Shown in pieces: positions 35,980 through 48,121 of a stretch of 64,000 nt of DNA (positions are counted from its first letter, which is position 1; each line of letters begins with the position of its first letter). The notes beneath the pieces were generated by a model. That model saw nothing but the letters and a program-made list of their open reading frames with translations, ran no database searches and had not been told where the DNA came from. The DNA comes from Rhyzopertha dominica (lineage: Eukaryota > Arthropoda > Insecta > Coleoptera > Bostrichidae): positions 19,310,245-19,374,244 of the forward strand of contig QCXZ01000086.1 of NCBI GenBank assembly GCA_025024175.1, written 5' to 3'. Made by a program: the position numbers and the translations under genes.

Positions 35980-37565
35980 CAGGGCCGCTACTAAGTATGG
36001 AATCAGCAGGATATTTCTGATTCTGTTTGACCGATGTTTCTGAAATTGTGCATGGGCCTATGGGTAATTCAAANACATCTTATGGTATTTTTTCAACTCG
36101 GTGTCAGCTCTCGTTTCCGAGATATGGCTGCAAGTTGCAATTTTTTTAATGGGTAGGGGCACTTCATTGAAAAGGATATTCTGGAGTTATGGTTATGGAG
36201 ATAGAAGGCAAAGTTATTCGGAAGTAGTTGCACTCTACAATGCAATTGATGAAGATCGTGAACCAATTGCCAGATCGACAGTTATTAAAACATTGCAACG
36301 TTTTGACGAAACTGGGGGTGTTAAAAATCGTGAAAACCAGGACATACAAAGGTTGCTATGAGTGAGGAAAGTAGCTTGAATGTCCTCTTATTAGATGTGC
36401 AAGAGAATTCCAAGTGTTCCATACAACAGCGTGCTCTCACTCACCATATTCGCAGAAGATCTGCATAATTGTAGATATTGGTCGGACACAAATCCATATT
36501 GGATGGAACATACACGACCCCCAGAAAGTGAATGTCTGCTTTGTTATTATCGGTGAGCACATTATTGGGCCTATTTATGAATGCGGTCAAGTCCTGAATA
36601 GATTACAAGAAATGAGCGAACATGATGGATGAAGATAGAAACATTTTAAATTGGATTATGTTTTCTGATAAAGCGACTTTTGCCTCAATGGTAATGTGAA
36701 TAGACATAATTGCAGATATTGATCGGACACAAATCCACATTGGATGGAAAATGTTGTGCATGCTTCTGAACAGATATGGTTTCAGAAAGATGGTGCACCG
36801 CCTCATTTTGCAGTCAACGTTCGTGAAAATTTGAATGTGCAGAGCAATAGAATGGCCAGCACGTTCCTCTGACCTGACGCCGCTTGTTTTTTTCCTGTGT
36901 GGGTATCTGAAAAATCATATTTATGCTGATCGGCCACATAATGCAGAAGATATAAAAGGATGAATCAGGGCAGAAATTCAGAACTTACCTCCAAATATAC
37001 TACAAAGAACATTAGAGAACTTTTACTGAAGGCTGCATTACTGCCAGGAAGTAAATGGGGAACAGTTTGAGCATCTTATGTAATGTAAATCTGAAAAAGA
37101 ACTTCATTTTTCACGCAATCACGTTTTTCTTTTTTACTTTTTGGGTACCCGATTCACAATAAATTGATCAAACTAGACGAAAATTATCACCAGTCAAGAA
37201 AAAATGGTAATACCTGGCTTTTTTCCATTTTAGCGATAAAGAAAATTGTTTTCATTCTTTTCGTTCTTTGTCAGGCTCATTTATTGTATTTACACTTTTC
37301 TCAATTCAGAAGCAATAAATTGTACAAGTGTGATACATTTTGGAAATCAGGAGAAATATTATTTTCAATGATGTGCCTCTTGACCCCCCTTCCCATTTAA
37401 AAAAATGCAATTTGCGCCCATATCTCAGAAACGAGAGCTGATACGGAGTTAAAAAAATTCCAGAAAATGCATTTTAATTACTAATAGGCCCATGCACAAT
37501 TTCATTAAAATCGGTTTAGCAGAACCTGAAATATCCTGCTGGTTCCAGACTTTGTAGCGACCCTG
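35980..37565 (+). mobile_element. Mariner-like DNA transposon with decayed transposase
   Basis: Inverted ends (CAGGGCCGCTACTAAG... and ...TTTGTAGCGACCCTG) with TA on both sides (35978-35979 and 37566-37567). The inverted arms extend about 200 bases and include the shared CCATGCACAATTTCA-type block. It carries the transposase relic 36130-37075. A truncated relative lies at 62710-63030. Confidence 0.85.
36130..37075 (+). pseudogene. Mariner-like transposase pseudogene
   Basis: N-terminal helix-turn-helix part: YSEVVALYNAIDEDR, then STVIKTLQRFDETGGVKNRE. Then a linker (LNVLLLDVQENSKCSIQQRAL). DDE-domain landmarks follow: IMFSDKATF (first catalytic Asp), NCRYWSDTNPHW near 36710-36745, and KDGAPPHFAVNVRENL near 36785-36830 (second Asp). 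Frameshifts and stops divide it. Part of the NCRYW...PHW segment also appears early, near 36455-36510, which indicates an internal duplication. Similar genes are annotated as DUF4817/DDE transposases in many insects. Confidence 0.82.
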
Positions 37566-37689
37566 TATATATTCAGAAGAAAAGACGGCATACTACTATA
37601 TAATTGAGAAACTAGAAAAAGAAAATCTACCTACTGATATCACTAAACCATTAGCACAACTTTACTAATTACTAACTACTACTAAAAAA

Positions 37690-38220
37690 TTGTAAAAAGT
37701 AATAGGATGGTGGATTATTTAACAAAAGAAAATTTTCCACTAAACAAGCAGTTTGGATTTAAGAACAGAATGTCACTAGTAATGTAATAAATAATTAACA
37801 AATAATATATATGAATCAAAAATTTGCATCTTTATTAAAAAAGCTATAGAATATTGGTATAAGATGGATTGACTTAAACTGTTCAAAAGGTACTAAACAA
37901 ATCATGGAGTCACAAAAATTATGTTGAATATGGGGTTCCTCAAGAAACTGTATTGGATCCAGTTCTTTCCAATACATAAGTGATGTATATCTAAAATATC
38001 TAGATGCATTACAGAAGCAGTATTTGAAAATTAAACATACAAATAAATTACATACCCTACAGAAACTTTTTTCTGAATCAAGAAAAGTGGACATTAGACA
38101 ACTTTTCTGTCAAGAAATTTTGTACCCAATACGGTACAAGATAAACAACTATTGCAGTAAACAACTGTGTAACAATTATAAATTAAGCATAGAGGGTAAG
38201 TGTTTCAATAGAAAGGAGGC
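37690..38220 (+). pseudogene. LINE reverse-transcriptase fragment
   Basis: Frameshifted blocks RMVDYLTKENFPLNKQFGFKNR near 37700-37765 and YGVPQETVLDPVL near 37930-37965 correspond to the QxGFR and GVPQGTVLGPxLF blocks of non-LTR reverse transcriptases. Heavily decayed and partly deleted. Confidence 0.6.
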
Positions 38221-38379
38221 TATGCGAACAAAGATTTGCAGTATTGTGAGCTTAATTTAATCCACTCTTTGGAATTTTGAAATAACTAAATTTTGGCAAT
38301 ATCTTTTTCTTCCTCTAGCGTTGCTATATTTTATATTACATAAAAGTGTACAAAAGTTGTNGAAAATGATGTCCCCAAT

Positions 38380-39390
38380 CAGNANATGTCACTCAATTTT
38401 ACAAATAAGCTATCATTTTTGAAGTACGACACAAACTACCTTTTTTTAAATAAAACCATAGTTGGCTATGGCTTCAAAACGCGGCCATTTTTTTAAACTT
38501 CCCAACAATGTAAAACTTTAATATCTTTTTTTATTTAAATGTAAAAGTTATAGCCATTTTTGTTTTATTCTGATTTTAACTATAGCTATCTAGTCATGGA
38601 CAAATGGAAACAAATGAATTAAATGTCAAATCCACCAATCGTTTATACTTTGACATTTTATTTTAAAAAAAGTTTACTTGGAAAAGTGCAATGTCAAGCT
38701 TTACATACAGTGCAATTTAAACGCTGTCGAAGCTGCATACGAATATTTTGAACATTACTTTGATCGCCACAAGCCTTTCTTGTCTACACTTATGAGATTG
38801 TACGATAATTTGGAAATTTATGGCTCCTTCAATAAGCCAAAGGACAGTTCAAATCAAATAACTGAAGTTGCGGAAACAAATGTGTTAGCTTTTGTGTTTC
38901 AGAATCCATCCGTTTCAAAATGGCAAGTTGCAGCAGATGCAGGAACATTATTGTGCACCATTGCAAGAGTAAGTATTAAAAAAGAACGCATTTTATCCAG
39001 ATAAATTGTCAGTGTCACAAAATCTGCATGCTTAAGTGTGTATAGCCGATCCATAATTTTCATTAAAAGTACTTTGCAGTCATGCAACACGATTCACATA
39101 ATGTGGTACGTTCAATAGGCATAACGAACATCTCTGGATACAGAAAATTTTCATCATGTTAAACAACAACCAATTCATCAAAATTTTCTGAAATGTCTTG
39201 TTTTGCAAAATTTAAGACTGAAGTATTTCATTTTTCCATGGTTAACTGGCTTAAAATCAGAATAAATCAAAAAATGGCTATAACTTTTACACCTTTTTTA
39301 AATACTCATTTAATTTTGCATTGTTAAGAAGCTAAAAAATGCCTGATATTTAAGCCATGGCCAACTATGATTTTACACACACCCTGAGCA
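38380..39390 (+). mobile_element. DNA transposon remnant with inverted arms
   Basis: Imperfect inverted arms (around 38390-38560 and 39230-39390) share an ATAGTTGGC(T)ATGGCTT(C/A)AA core that also resembles the arms of the 17.5-kb MITE. A transposase N-terminal fragment lies between them. The right end reads ACACCCTG. The left end is damaged and carries Ns. Confidence 0.6.
38678..39010 (+). pseudogene. Transposase N-terminal (helix-turn-helix) fragment
   Basis: A 108-codon open stretch. AYEYFEHYFDRHKPFLSTLMRLYDNLEIYGSF corresponds to the AxRxYxxxFPxRxxPxxxxFxRLxxxLxxxGSF pattern of DUF4817-type transposase N-termini. VFQNPSVSKWQVAADAGTL corresponds to the VxxNPxxSxRxxAxxxGxS second helix. 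The catalytic DDE part is missing beyond 39010. It is open by itself, but flanking inverted arms and truncation mark it as part of a dead element. Confidence 0.75.
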
Positions 39391-39789
39391 TTGCATTACA
39401 AGATGTTGATAAAAGAATGAACACCTGTTATTAAACTGGGTTGGTTTTGTTTTTATCATACACTTACCTCCAACAATAAAATGTTAAAAAAGATTATATC
39501 TGATATCAAAAAAGTTGTTCCTATCATGGTTAATTTCGTATTTGAATATATGCTTAGTATCTAACTAATCTGAATGCAAATTTCATTTTTTAGATAAATA
39601 ACCAAAATTCTAAAATGAACTTCAAGCATCCTATAGATGTAATATCAAAAATCTACGTAGATTTGTCATAACAGCGACCAAAAAAAACGTTTTTTATTTT
39701 ATCAACGGTTGTTCCGGTTGCACCACAACTTCTATTAAAAATTATCACCGAATTTTAAATAATAAACAATAAATCCCGTGTGCCGCCAT

Positions 39790-40230
39790 CTAGCGGTATT
39801 CCACAATGAATCACAGGTTCCCGTGTAATCCAGGTACGACCGAGAACAACTGGATGACTCTTGTCCCACCAACTCCATGGAAGGGTGGGTGGCTACACAC
39901 GCGATGGTACACAACGCAAAACCCTTCACCGTGGACCGCGGTCGCGTTTGGGACTTACCGTGACATAATAACATCGAACGGGGGAGGGACCCACATGTCG
40001 TTACATCAGGACATCGGCCGGGACCATCCTGGAGTTTTGGTTTGATTTTTGGTGCACCTGCACACGAACCAAGCTTGTGATATATCTGGCTGATATCTGA
40101 CCCACCCAACACTGTAACACCCGCTGCCCGGGGCGCAGCCACCCCCTCGCACCCCACCGACCGTCCTAACTACCCTCTCCCATTACTTCCATCCAGCGGC
40201 GGCGACACTCCGCGGCACTGAGTGCTCTTG
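39790..40230. other. GC-rich patch with long chance-like frames, unrecognised
   Basis: About 440 bases of much higher GC content than the surroundings. Both strands stay open (140 codons on the minus strand, 79 on the plus), which is what GC-rich DNA gives by chance. Proline- and glycine-rich conceptual products show no recognisable domain. Could be a retrotransposon 5' region, a fragment of foreign origin or regulatory DNA. Confidence 0.35.
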
Positions 40231-42137
40231 GCCAGTTAAAAATTTCAAATCGATTGATAGTAATTGTCTATATCTTAAGACAAAATTTTGACAGTATTTG
40301 CGCTCTTACGACAAATGATAAAACTACTCGTAATTAAAGATTAAAATGACAGTATAAAATTGAGAAACATTCTTGTTTTACTCAATAATGAGGAACACTA
40401 TACTCTGTATTTTTAATTTTTTCTGAACACAGTAAACTCATAACGGTATGCCAACGCGCAGAGGCCGTCATTGTCGTGACGTCACTAATGAGGCGCAGGC
40501 AAAAAATCATTTACATTAGCAAAAAAACCATGTTGTAGGCCTGCCTTGGAAATTTTTGTATGTTATCTTTCCACCAATATAAGCCTGATAGAATTATTTG
40601 AATTTTATGCATCCATTCATAGGGCAACACAATTATTACTTGTATTTATTACGACACAAATAGAGATGAATTTTGAAAATCTTACAATTAAATAGTGAGT
40701 TAGAAATAACTTTAAATATACATACTTAATAAATATTTTTACACATGTATGGTTGAAAAAATGTGGGCAATTCTACATTAAATACTTGTTCTGTAGGCGA
40801 TTGCCCACCAACATCCAGACTTAAAGATACTTTATTTGTGAAACACACGACGTTCTCTTTTCGTTGCATTTCGTTTTTAACGTTTTAAGGAATAACGGTA
40901 ATTTATTTTAAAACAAACAACTCAAACCTCAAATTTCACACATAGGTACTGTTTTTGAGATTAATTTCGTCCTTTCGCTTCAAACGCGCGCTGTTGACTA
41001 TCTCATAAGTGACACAATGCGCGAAAGCGACCGAAACTCGTCCGCCTAATTAGCAGGGCTTGAACCTGAAGGATTAGTTAATGTCTATAAAGCGTTTGGC
41101 TTTTAATGTAATATATTCGATAACGTTTTGATTTCACTTGCCCAGTTTTGTATTTCTAAACTGAAATGTATGTTAATTTCATTTCAGAGCGGAACTTAAA
41201 TATGGCTTCCTGAAAAGAGTAGCTATTAAAAAAAAAGAAAGTAANATTTATAACAAATCAACTGTTTTTAAAGGTGTACCAATCATGGTAATTGTCTTCC
41301 GAAATGTCNATTGTTGAACGTGAGCTTTCGAACGAGCCATCCAGATAAAGAAATTCACGAGAAAATTTCTGCTATCCCCTATTCGCCTATTCGCTCGGTT
41401 TGATCATTACTAAATAAATGTGACTGACGCTTGCTTGCGTGTGCTAACATGTTTGTGAAGTGACTTACGCTAAAATGTCAAAGCCATAAGCGACGTGAAG
41501 ACTCAAATAAACACCCTTTACATGCATTTAAGCCTCGATTTCAAATTTAGCGATGCGACCATCGTAAACAGAGTACCCAACGCAAATTTGCCTCATCAGT
41601 TTGCGACCTGGATACGCTGCCCTTTGCGTCCTTGATTAACACCGAATTTCAAATTCATGATACATAATTACTTGTAGCAGTGGTGTCGCATTATTGTGAC
41701 CTTGAGTGTCACTTTTTAAGTCTGTGCTTATACTGTAAATTCTGCGAAACACTCTGCCATGAATTAAATGTATTATTTTACAATGATTGGCACCAATAAT
41801 GTGTCGGATTTTTCTTAAGTTAAAGTTTTAAAAAGTAGCGATGTTTGTAACTCCATATATCTAAATATCACGTGGACTTTTTAATTTAAAAACTGAATAT
41901 GCTAGTTGACAGTGATAGCTTTTTATTAATCTGCATAGATTTAACTGGCAACATCTAAAAGGCTGGTTAATAAATTACCCGATGAATGCATTGAATCAAC
42001 TAAATCCATTATATATGTCGCAGTCTCCTAATGAATACGTCATAACATGAAACTCCGGTATATAGTATACAGCCATGTAAATGAAGCAATCTAGGAAGAT
42101 TCAGTACGTGAGATAATTTATTTCCCAGTAAAGTAAC
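40231..42137. other. AT-rich DNA, nothing recognised
   Basis: No coding region, inverted repeat or known element found. Confidence 0.5.
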
Positions 42138-42334
42138 AATCAGCCTAAAGTCACTAGATAGATAAAGTATCGCAATTGTCCGCCATTTTAGTACAAAATA
42201 GCAGCGGTAAATTTAAATGTTTATGTAGAAGACGGTATCAAACCTATTTGGTTTTGGTTTCATCCGCCATTTTAGTGCAAAAATAAGGACAATGAATTGC
42301 GGTACTTTATCTATCTAGTGACTTTAAATCAGCC
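42138..42334. mobile_element. MITE with 8-bp target duplication (hAT-like?)
   Basis: The 181-bp element 42146-42326 begins TAAAGTCACTAGATAG and ends with its complement. AATCAGCC lies on both sides (42138-42145 and 42327-42334). Inverted arms extend about 75 bases each. Both arms contain CCGCCATTTTAGT. An 8-bp duplication fits hAT, P or PiggyBac-unrelated families; the ends do not settle which. Confidence 0.85.
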
Positions 42335-42559
42335 GAACAAATNGCTCCATCCTGTGGTAAAGAGTATTACTTAGTTTTGTAAGTTTTGACGCGAACCCAG
42401 TAAACCGNCCCTGATAGGGANGATGGTGCCCAAANAAAATAAAAGTAATATGACGTGTTTAATTCTTTCGGTGTTTTTTACCTCTAATAGGTATCTATTT
42501 TGGCGTCAATAGCATTGATATTAGCGATATATATATTTATCATCCTGGTTAAGATCATA

Positions 42560-42790
42560 TTTGACGAATCGAAGACATAAACTGTGATTGTTACTGTTAA
42601 ATCTAATCCAATTACTGCATCATTCGGGGTATCGCAAGGTTCTCATCTAGATCCTATATTGTTTTTGGTACTTTTTGCCGATAATTTTAATTTTTTTTGG
42701 AGAATCAAGATGTTAATGCCATTGTGTAGAGGTGTGAAAGGAAAAAAAAGTGGATTTGAATGTATCTAAGTGTAAAATGTGGATGAACTA
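42560..42790 (+). pseudogene. LINE reverse-transcriptase fragment
   Basis: ASFGVSQGSHLDPILFLVLF near 42610-42680 matches the GVPQGSxLGPxLFxLF block, followed at once by a decayed ADD-like stretch. No other domain remains. Confidence 0.7.
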
Positions 42791-43099
42791 GCAACAGGTT
42801 GAATTTTTCTATCCAAAACGGCGTTTACAAATTCTTAGAGTTCATTTAACTTTAGTTGTCTGACGCATTAAAAAACACAGCTTGAATGAAAATCAATAGA
42901 CATAGTATGTAAAAATGTCTTGTACTAGGTAACCGCCAAGCCGAAGGCGAGCCGCCACTGCATGCCACCCTCTTTCCCACATGAGGCATAAACATGAGCA
43001 ACGTGAGCCAGAACTTATTAAGAATTTCTTTCCCGTCACTGCCTTTGAACGGTGCAATCTTCGTCTGTAAAAATCGCAAATATCTTGTTAGGGTAAAGC

Positions 43100-43690
43100 C
43101 GCTCCAGTTTCTCGTTAAATAAATAAATTAAAAAAGAACGTTTATTGAACCGAGCTTTCATTAAACTTCTAAATTAAGCCTTTTTGTATCGAGCATTGCA
43201 TTTTTTCTCTAAACCGCTATTCCGCCATCTGTAAGTAGTTTTGTTCGTTAGCTTCCTTGGGGGAAGCAACTGCAGTAGTAAAGGAGTCGCGGGATTGATA
43301 AAAAAGACTGCTGCATTGTTGCCAGTTTATTGGGAGGTTTGATTGTAATCAGGAATAAAAAATTTGGTGATGAATGTAATTGAAAATTTGACATACCTGC
43401 ATGCTTTGTTTGAGATATTATATTATTGACTATTTTAATTCATATAAGCTACTATTCTACTTTAGAATATTGTATGTGGATTGTTCTTTTTCCTTAGATA
43501 ACAATACGCAACTATCCTTTTTCTTAACTGATCACAATATCATAGTACCTAAAAGTGAAAGCCCAGGTAACGAAATTGTGACATCATACATGTGTACATA
43601 CGTACAGTATGGCATATCGCAAATCGCATTGTCGTTAATGTAATATTGCGGAAGTGCCTTTTTCGAAAAGTTATGATGGTAGGTAATTAA
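43100..43690. other. Unassigned DNA
   Basis: No supported feature. Confidence 0.4.
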
Positions 43691-44800
43691 CATTTACTAA
43701 CTTTATGTTCCAAACAAATTTTTGTGAAAATGGAACGCGCAGTTGAATTAGCCATTGTTGTGGTGAAACTGCATTTTCCGGAGTTTCCGTATATGGCAAT
43801 GCCGCTGGCATAGTGACTGGCTTTGGGAACGGGGCCGTGGACAACGGGGTGGTTACGTGGGGGTGAATCAGGGGTAGGCCGGCAAGGGTTGCCAAGCAAC
43901 CGAAACTACGGGGGTGGGTGGTGATCACCAACGTCGCAAATTCGTGTTTGTTGTAGCATCGCGGTGTCGTTTTTCCTAATTGTTACGAACAGCACACTGT
44001 TTTTCCTATGCGCGAATTGTATAAATCGAACTATGTTGAGCGTGTCACTGACCTACCGTTGCCATGGCAATCGGAAAATTCTCTAAAACCGCAGGACGGC
44101 CGATCCCAGCGAAGCCGCCTTTTGCATGAAATAAGTTTTTGTCCCGTGAGTCAGTTTGTTAGCTGATAATTGTGACGCAACCGCTTAGCGTAGGTAATAT
44201 ACGCACCTTTTCCCGATCGCCTCATTACTTCACGCCATCGCCGCAGGGTCTTCCCCGGTGGGGCTCCTGTTAATCCATGATGCTCGAATGGGGTTTCCAA
44301 GCTGGCGTATCGTGATGTCTCGTCCAAACCCACCCACCAAAACGGACTGTGGGCTGCAAAACAGTCGACAACCGACACGGGGTCGCTGCCACCCTCTCAT
44401 CTTTCGCCCCCTACCACAAGCGATCCGCATTGTACCCATCTATTGCGGTTCTACTGATAAGCTGCATCTCTTTCTAATAAAATAATAAAAAGGCTGCGGT
44501 GTCGTTATTATTTAATCGGTTGCGTACGGGATGGCGTCGTCAAAATTTTAATTTGGGAACCCGAACCAAGAGCCGGAAACCAACGTGTGTCTCTGCCACA
44601 ACGCCTGCAAATTAGACCACCGCCTCCGCAACTGCTTATTAATTAACCAGCAACGTTTCCGGTTGTCTATTTAGCAGGCGTTGAACCTTCGTTAACCAAC
44701 AGGTTATATAGAAGACGCTTCTGTCCAACCAAATCAGCGTTTAAGAAATCATCAATCCTGAAGCAGATATGCTTCTAGGCAGTGATGTCGGATGAGACTA
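43691..44800. other. GC-balanced unique-looking region
   Basis: Composition is more balanced, with frequent CG, and no inverted repeats or transposon motifs. Several 60-90-codon frames overlap on both strands with no splice-consistent product. It could be host regulatory or untranslated DNA, but nothing specific can be assigned. Confidence 0.35.
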
Positions 44801-44817
44801 TGCGATCGTAAGAAGGC

Positions 44818-45407
44818 GTAGAAGGGCCACCAATATTTTTATTCTTTAAATTTCGACTTTAATCTTGGAATTCTGAGAATGAAATCTGAATTCCGAGCTA
44901 AAGTCGGAATTCCGACATTAAAGTCGGAATTGCGGGATTCCTACTTTGAGATTGAAATCGGAAGAAAAATAAACTAAAGTGGTTCGGGCACCTGGTGAGA
45001 ATGAATGAGAAAAGGCCAGAAAACTAGTATAAAAGGCAAAAGTACAAGGAAAGAAAAAAAGAGGCAGACCGCAGAAGACAAGGAACATGACAGTGGCCGA
45101 GGCGTTGAAGAAGCTAGAAAGATAGCAAAGGACAGGAATAAGTGGAAGAAAATAGTGCTAAAGACAGTAAACGAGTGAAAGGTACTACATACCTTTACAC
45201 CCAATGGGTGAAAAAGGAAACTGATTATATATAAATAATTTGAGAGTCGCAGTTCCGAGATTAAAATGGGAATTATGAGATTAAAGTCGGAATACCGCGA
45301 TTAACCTTGAAATTCCGACTTTAATGACGAAATTCCGAGATTAATCTCGGAATTCCGAGATTTAACTCGGAATTAAAAAATAAAAATATACGTGGGCCTT
45401 CTTCGAC
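44818..45407. mobile_element. Inverted-repeat element built from GGAATTCCGA palindromes, split by a LINE tail
   Basis: Ends are inverted copies (GTAGAAGGGCC... and ...GGCCTTCTTCGAC) followed by an AT run. The interior on both sides is a minisatellite of ~22-bp units of the type AAAGTCGGAATTCCGAG, alternately phased so that it is palindromic at many scales. A 3' LINE fragment (44978-45235) interrupts it. Confidence 0.7.
44978..45235 (+). pseudogene. LINE 3' end inserted in the palindromic element
   Basis: The plus strand reads WFGHLVRMNEKRPEN, then KKRGRPQKTR, then a short tail. This is the usual end of LINE proteins (WFGHxxRM...GRPxxxW) and stops just before an AT-rich tail. 5' truncated on arrival. 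Confidence 0.75.
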
Positions 45408-45899
45408 TTTATACGTTTGTCCTTAGAGTGTTGCGATAAATTTGCATAGATTTTCTCAAAATAATAACATTTTATTTTAATTTAGTATGAATAAAATTAG
45501 AAAAGAAAACAAGAAGCAAATAAAAAAATAAGTTAAACTTCTTTTCTTTTGAAAACAACCGCCTCACGCAAAATTTCGCTATTTTTGAGAACATTTTACA
45601 AAATAGCACAAGTCTATTAGAGAAGAGGTATGGTGCAAGCGTTTAGAAGTTTTTGCATTTTTTTTGCACTTACCAGTCACCGTGCATTAGAATCATGTCA
45701 AATTTCTCTTCATTGGTATAGTTTCCTAGCAAAACGGAATAATCATTTAATACAAACTTGTCAGAATTAAATGGTTTCCCATGATACCATTCTTTTTACA
45801 AATAATTGACGTGATTCTGGACTTTACGTTTTTTTGCTCATGTCATCATACAATTGACCTAAAGTCATCATTTGGTTTTTCAGTTTTTTGTGCCATCTA

Positions 45900-46255
45900 C
45901 ACATATAGTGCGTATCACCCAAATTAAATAAATTCGATAATATGTGGGGCCATGTAATTACGCATTTTTCAACAAATTCTTTTATACATGGTGTATCATG
46001 TATCAGTGGCTAATACCAACTTTCTTGATTCAAATGCAACACCCTGTATATTACTTAACTTATAGTCGTTTCAGAAAATTCTAGACACATTCATGTACAG
46101 GGTGATCCATTAGTGCGTGGACGGAATATTACTCGTAAGCTATAAAAGAACCCCTACTCATTTTTAAAGGTCTGCAATCCAAAAACATTGACAACTATAC
46201 AGGGTATTCCGCAATTAGCCGAGTCAATAGTAACTTATTTTTTAATGGATACCTA
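45900..46255. repeat. Cluster of CAGGGT-ended MITE fragments
   Basis: Three mariner-type termini lie close together: CACCCTGTA at about 46025-46040, TACAGGGTGATCC at about 46097, and TACAGGGTATTCC at about 46199. None can be paired into a complete element here. Confidence 0.5.
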
Positions 46256-46259
46256 TATT

Positions 46260-46461
46260 TTACTTCCACATCCAACGGATGGGAAGTATTGTATCGCGAA
46301 AAAAATTTTCAAAAATGTTTATTTGCTCCTTCGCTTTAAAATGGTTGAAAATGTAAAAAAAAAACAAAATTTGAGCAAAAAAACATTTCTTGTCTGTGTG
46401 CCTGTGTGTCGATGTGTCTGTGTGTCTGTGGTTTTGTTTGTGGACACGATAACTTTCGAAA
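46260..46461 (-). mobile_element. Family H copy D (truncated)
   Basis: Has the hairpin end (TTACTTCCACATCC...) and the TGTGTGTCTG microsatellite zone, but stops after GACACGATAACTTTCGAA. Only the 3' ~200 bases of the family remain. Confidence 0.75.
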
Positions 46462-46699
46462 TAAAAGCCACGTTATATCTAAACTATTTTTGAAAAAATA
46501 ACCGTACTAGAGATAATCGCAGTTATTTTGGAAAATGTTGGAAATCTGGCATACAATAAAAAATAAATACCCGCTTGTCTGAGCTGTTAAGGGAAATATT
46601 TATACATAAAGTATTATACACTGATAGTAGATTCAAATTCTGGTGAGATATTCTAAATACTTTATACAGAGCGTTCAAAACAAATTTTTGAACCTAAGA

Positions 46700-47285
46700 A
46701 TACAAAATTCCAAAAAACTGTCTTATTTTAAATAGAACGTCCCAACTAAGGGAAGAACCCATAGCTAAACCCAATTTTTGTATAAAATTTTTATTATTGA
46801 AACAGAAAAAATTTTGATTTAACACAAACTCCGTTAACGAAAGCAAATTATTTTTATGTAATAAAGATAAATTACAATTTTGATTAAGAAGGTTACTTAA
46901 AATTTTTAAACAGTCTTTTGGAGGAATAGAAGGAAATAAATTGTTTACATCAAAAGAAACAAGGAAGCAATCTTTAGGAATTTTGATATTTTTAAGTTTG
47001 TTGGTCAGATCCAGTGTATTTTTAACAGCAAATGAATTTTCGAAGTTTAAAACTTCACGAAGAATCAAGTTTAACCATTTTGCCAATTTGTAACATGGGG
47101 AATTTATGTAACAAACAACTGGTCTGATAGGACAACCATCTTTGTGTATTTTTGGAAGTCCATAAAGTCTTGGTGTTAAAGGGTTCATACATAAAAGGTG
47201 TGATTTATTACAATTAAAAAATTTTAAAGTTGGTTCTACTTTGTCTAAAAGTTCTTTTAATTTGTTGTTAAATTTAATTGTATTG
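46700..47285 (-). pseudogene. Penelope-like reverse transcriptase fragment
   Basis: Open for about 190 codons on the minus strand. PRLYGLPKIHKDG is the Penelope hallmark. It is followed by PIRPVVCYINSPCYKLAKWL, then FLVSFDVNNLFPSIP (block with catalytic Asp) and GLAMGSSLS (usually GxxMGSPxS). The reading ends before the YxDD block, and the upstream end is cut by the MITE at 47288. Long open frame but truncated at both ends, so not functional alone. A more decayed relative is at 13.9-14.3 kb. Confidence 0.85.
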
Positions 47286-47287
47286 TC

Positions 47288-48119
47288 ACATTTTTGATAT
47301 ATAACACAAACTTGCATTTTTTTAATGGAAACCATAGTTGGCTTTGCTATGGTTGAAAAGGCCTATTTTTCTGTTTAAAAAATGTATACATTGTTAGGTT
47401 TATTTTTACTAATTTTGGAATTATTCAAATTATTTAAAATAATTTAATCATATTTTACGTTTACATCCAGGAGGCAATGGAATTCGAAAACACACGATAT
47501 AATTTATATTATTAAGTAATAATTTTAATCCTTAAAAATAATATATGCATATTTGAATACATACATAAGACTCCTAAGACCGCATGCATTTTTTTAATCA
47601 ATAATCTAGGATTATTTATCATCTAGTATTTACACCCACTTTGACGAAAAACGTAAAAATCTCATTAATAATTACAATAATTGGAATAATACCAAAATTA
47701 GTAAAGATAAACCAAACAATGTATACATTTTCTTGATCAGAAAAAAATATTCTTTTCAACCATAGCAAAGCCAACTATTGTTTCCATTAAAAAAATTCGA
47801 GTTTGTGTTATATATCAAAAATGTGACCCCCTAAAAAAAATTCTGAGTGCTCCACTGAATTCAGAATAAAAATATCTATAAAAAAGGTCTCTACAGTTTT
47901 TTTGTGTCTACATAGCCAATCGAGATATTGAGAACTAAAAAAATGCTCCTTTTTTCAAAAGTTGGCTATGGCTTTAAAACAAAAGACGATACAAAAATGG
48001 CGATGGTACAACAGCTCAACTCGCAACAAAAAAGTAATACAATAATGTCGAAACGGCAACGCTCTAGCATTAATAGTTATCGAGATACCCAACAATTACA
48101 ATGACAATGGGACACCCTG
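47288..48119. mobile_element. Truncated second copy of the 17.5-kb mariner-type MITE
   Basis: Matches 17835-18658 over most of its length, including the CCATAGTTGGCT and AAAATGGCGATGGTACA blocks, and ends GGGACACCCTG + TA. The first ~290 bases of the family are missing where it abuts the Penelope fragment. Confidence 0.8.
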
Positions 48120-48121
48120 TA

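Noticed and set aside
39735..40157. 140-codon minus-strand frame in a GC-rich patch
   Set aside because: High GC keeps both strands open. The product has no domain and no splice or start support, so I listed the patch only as unrecognised.
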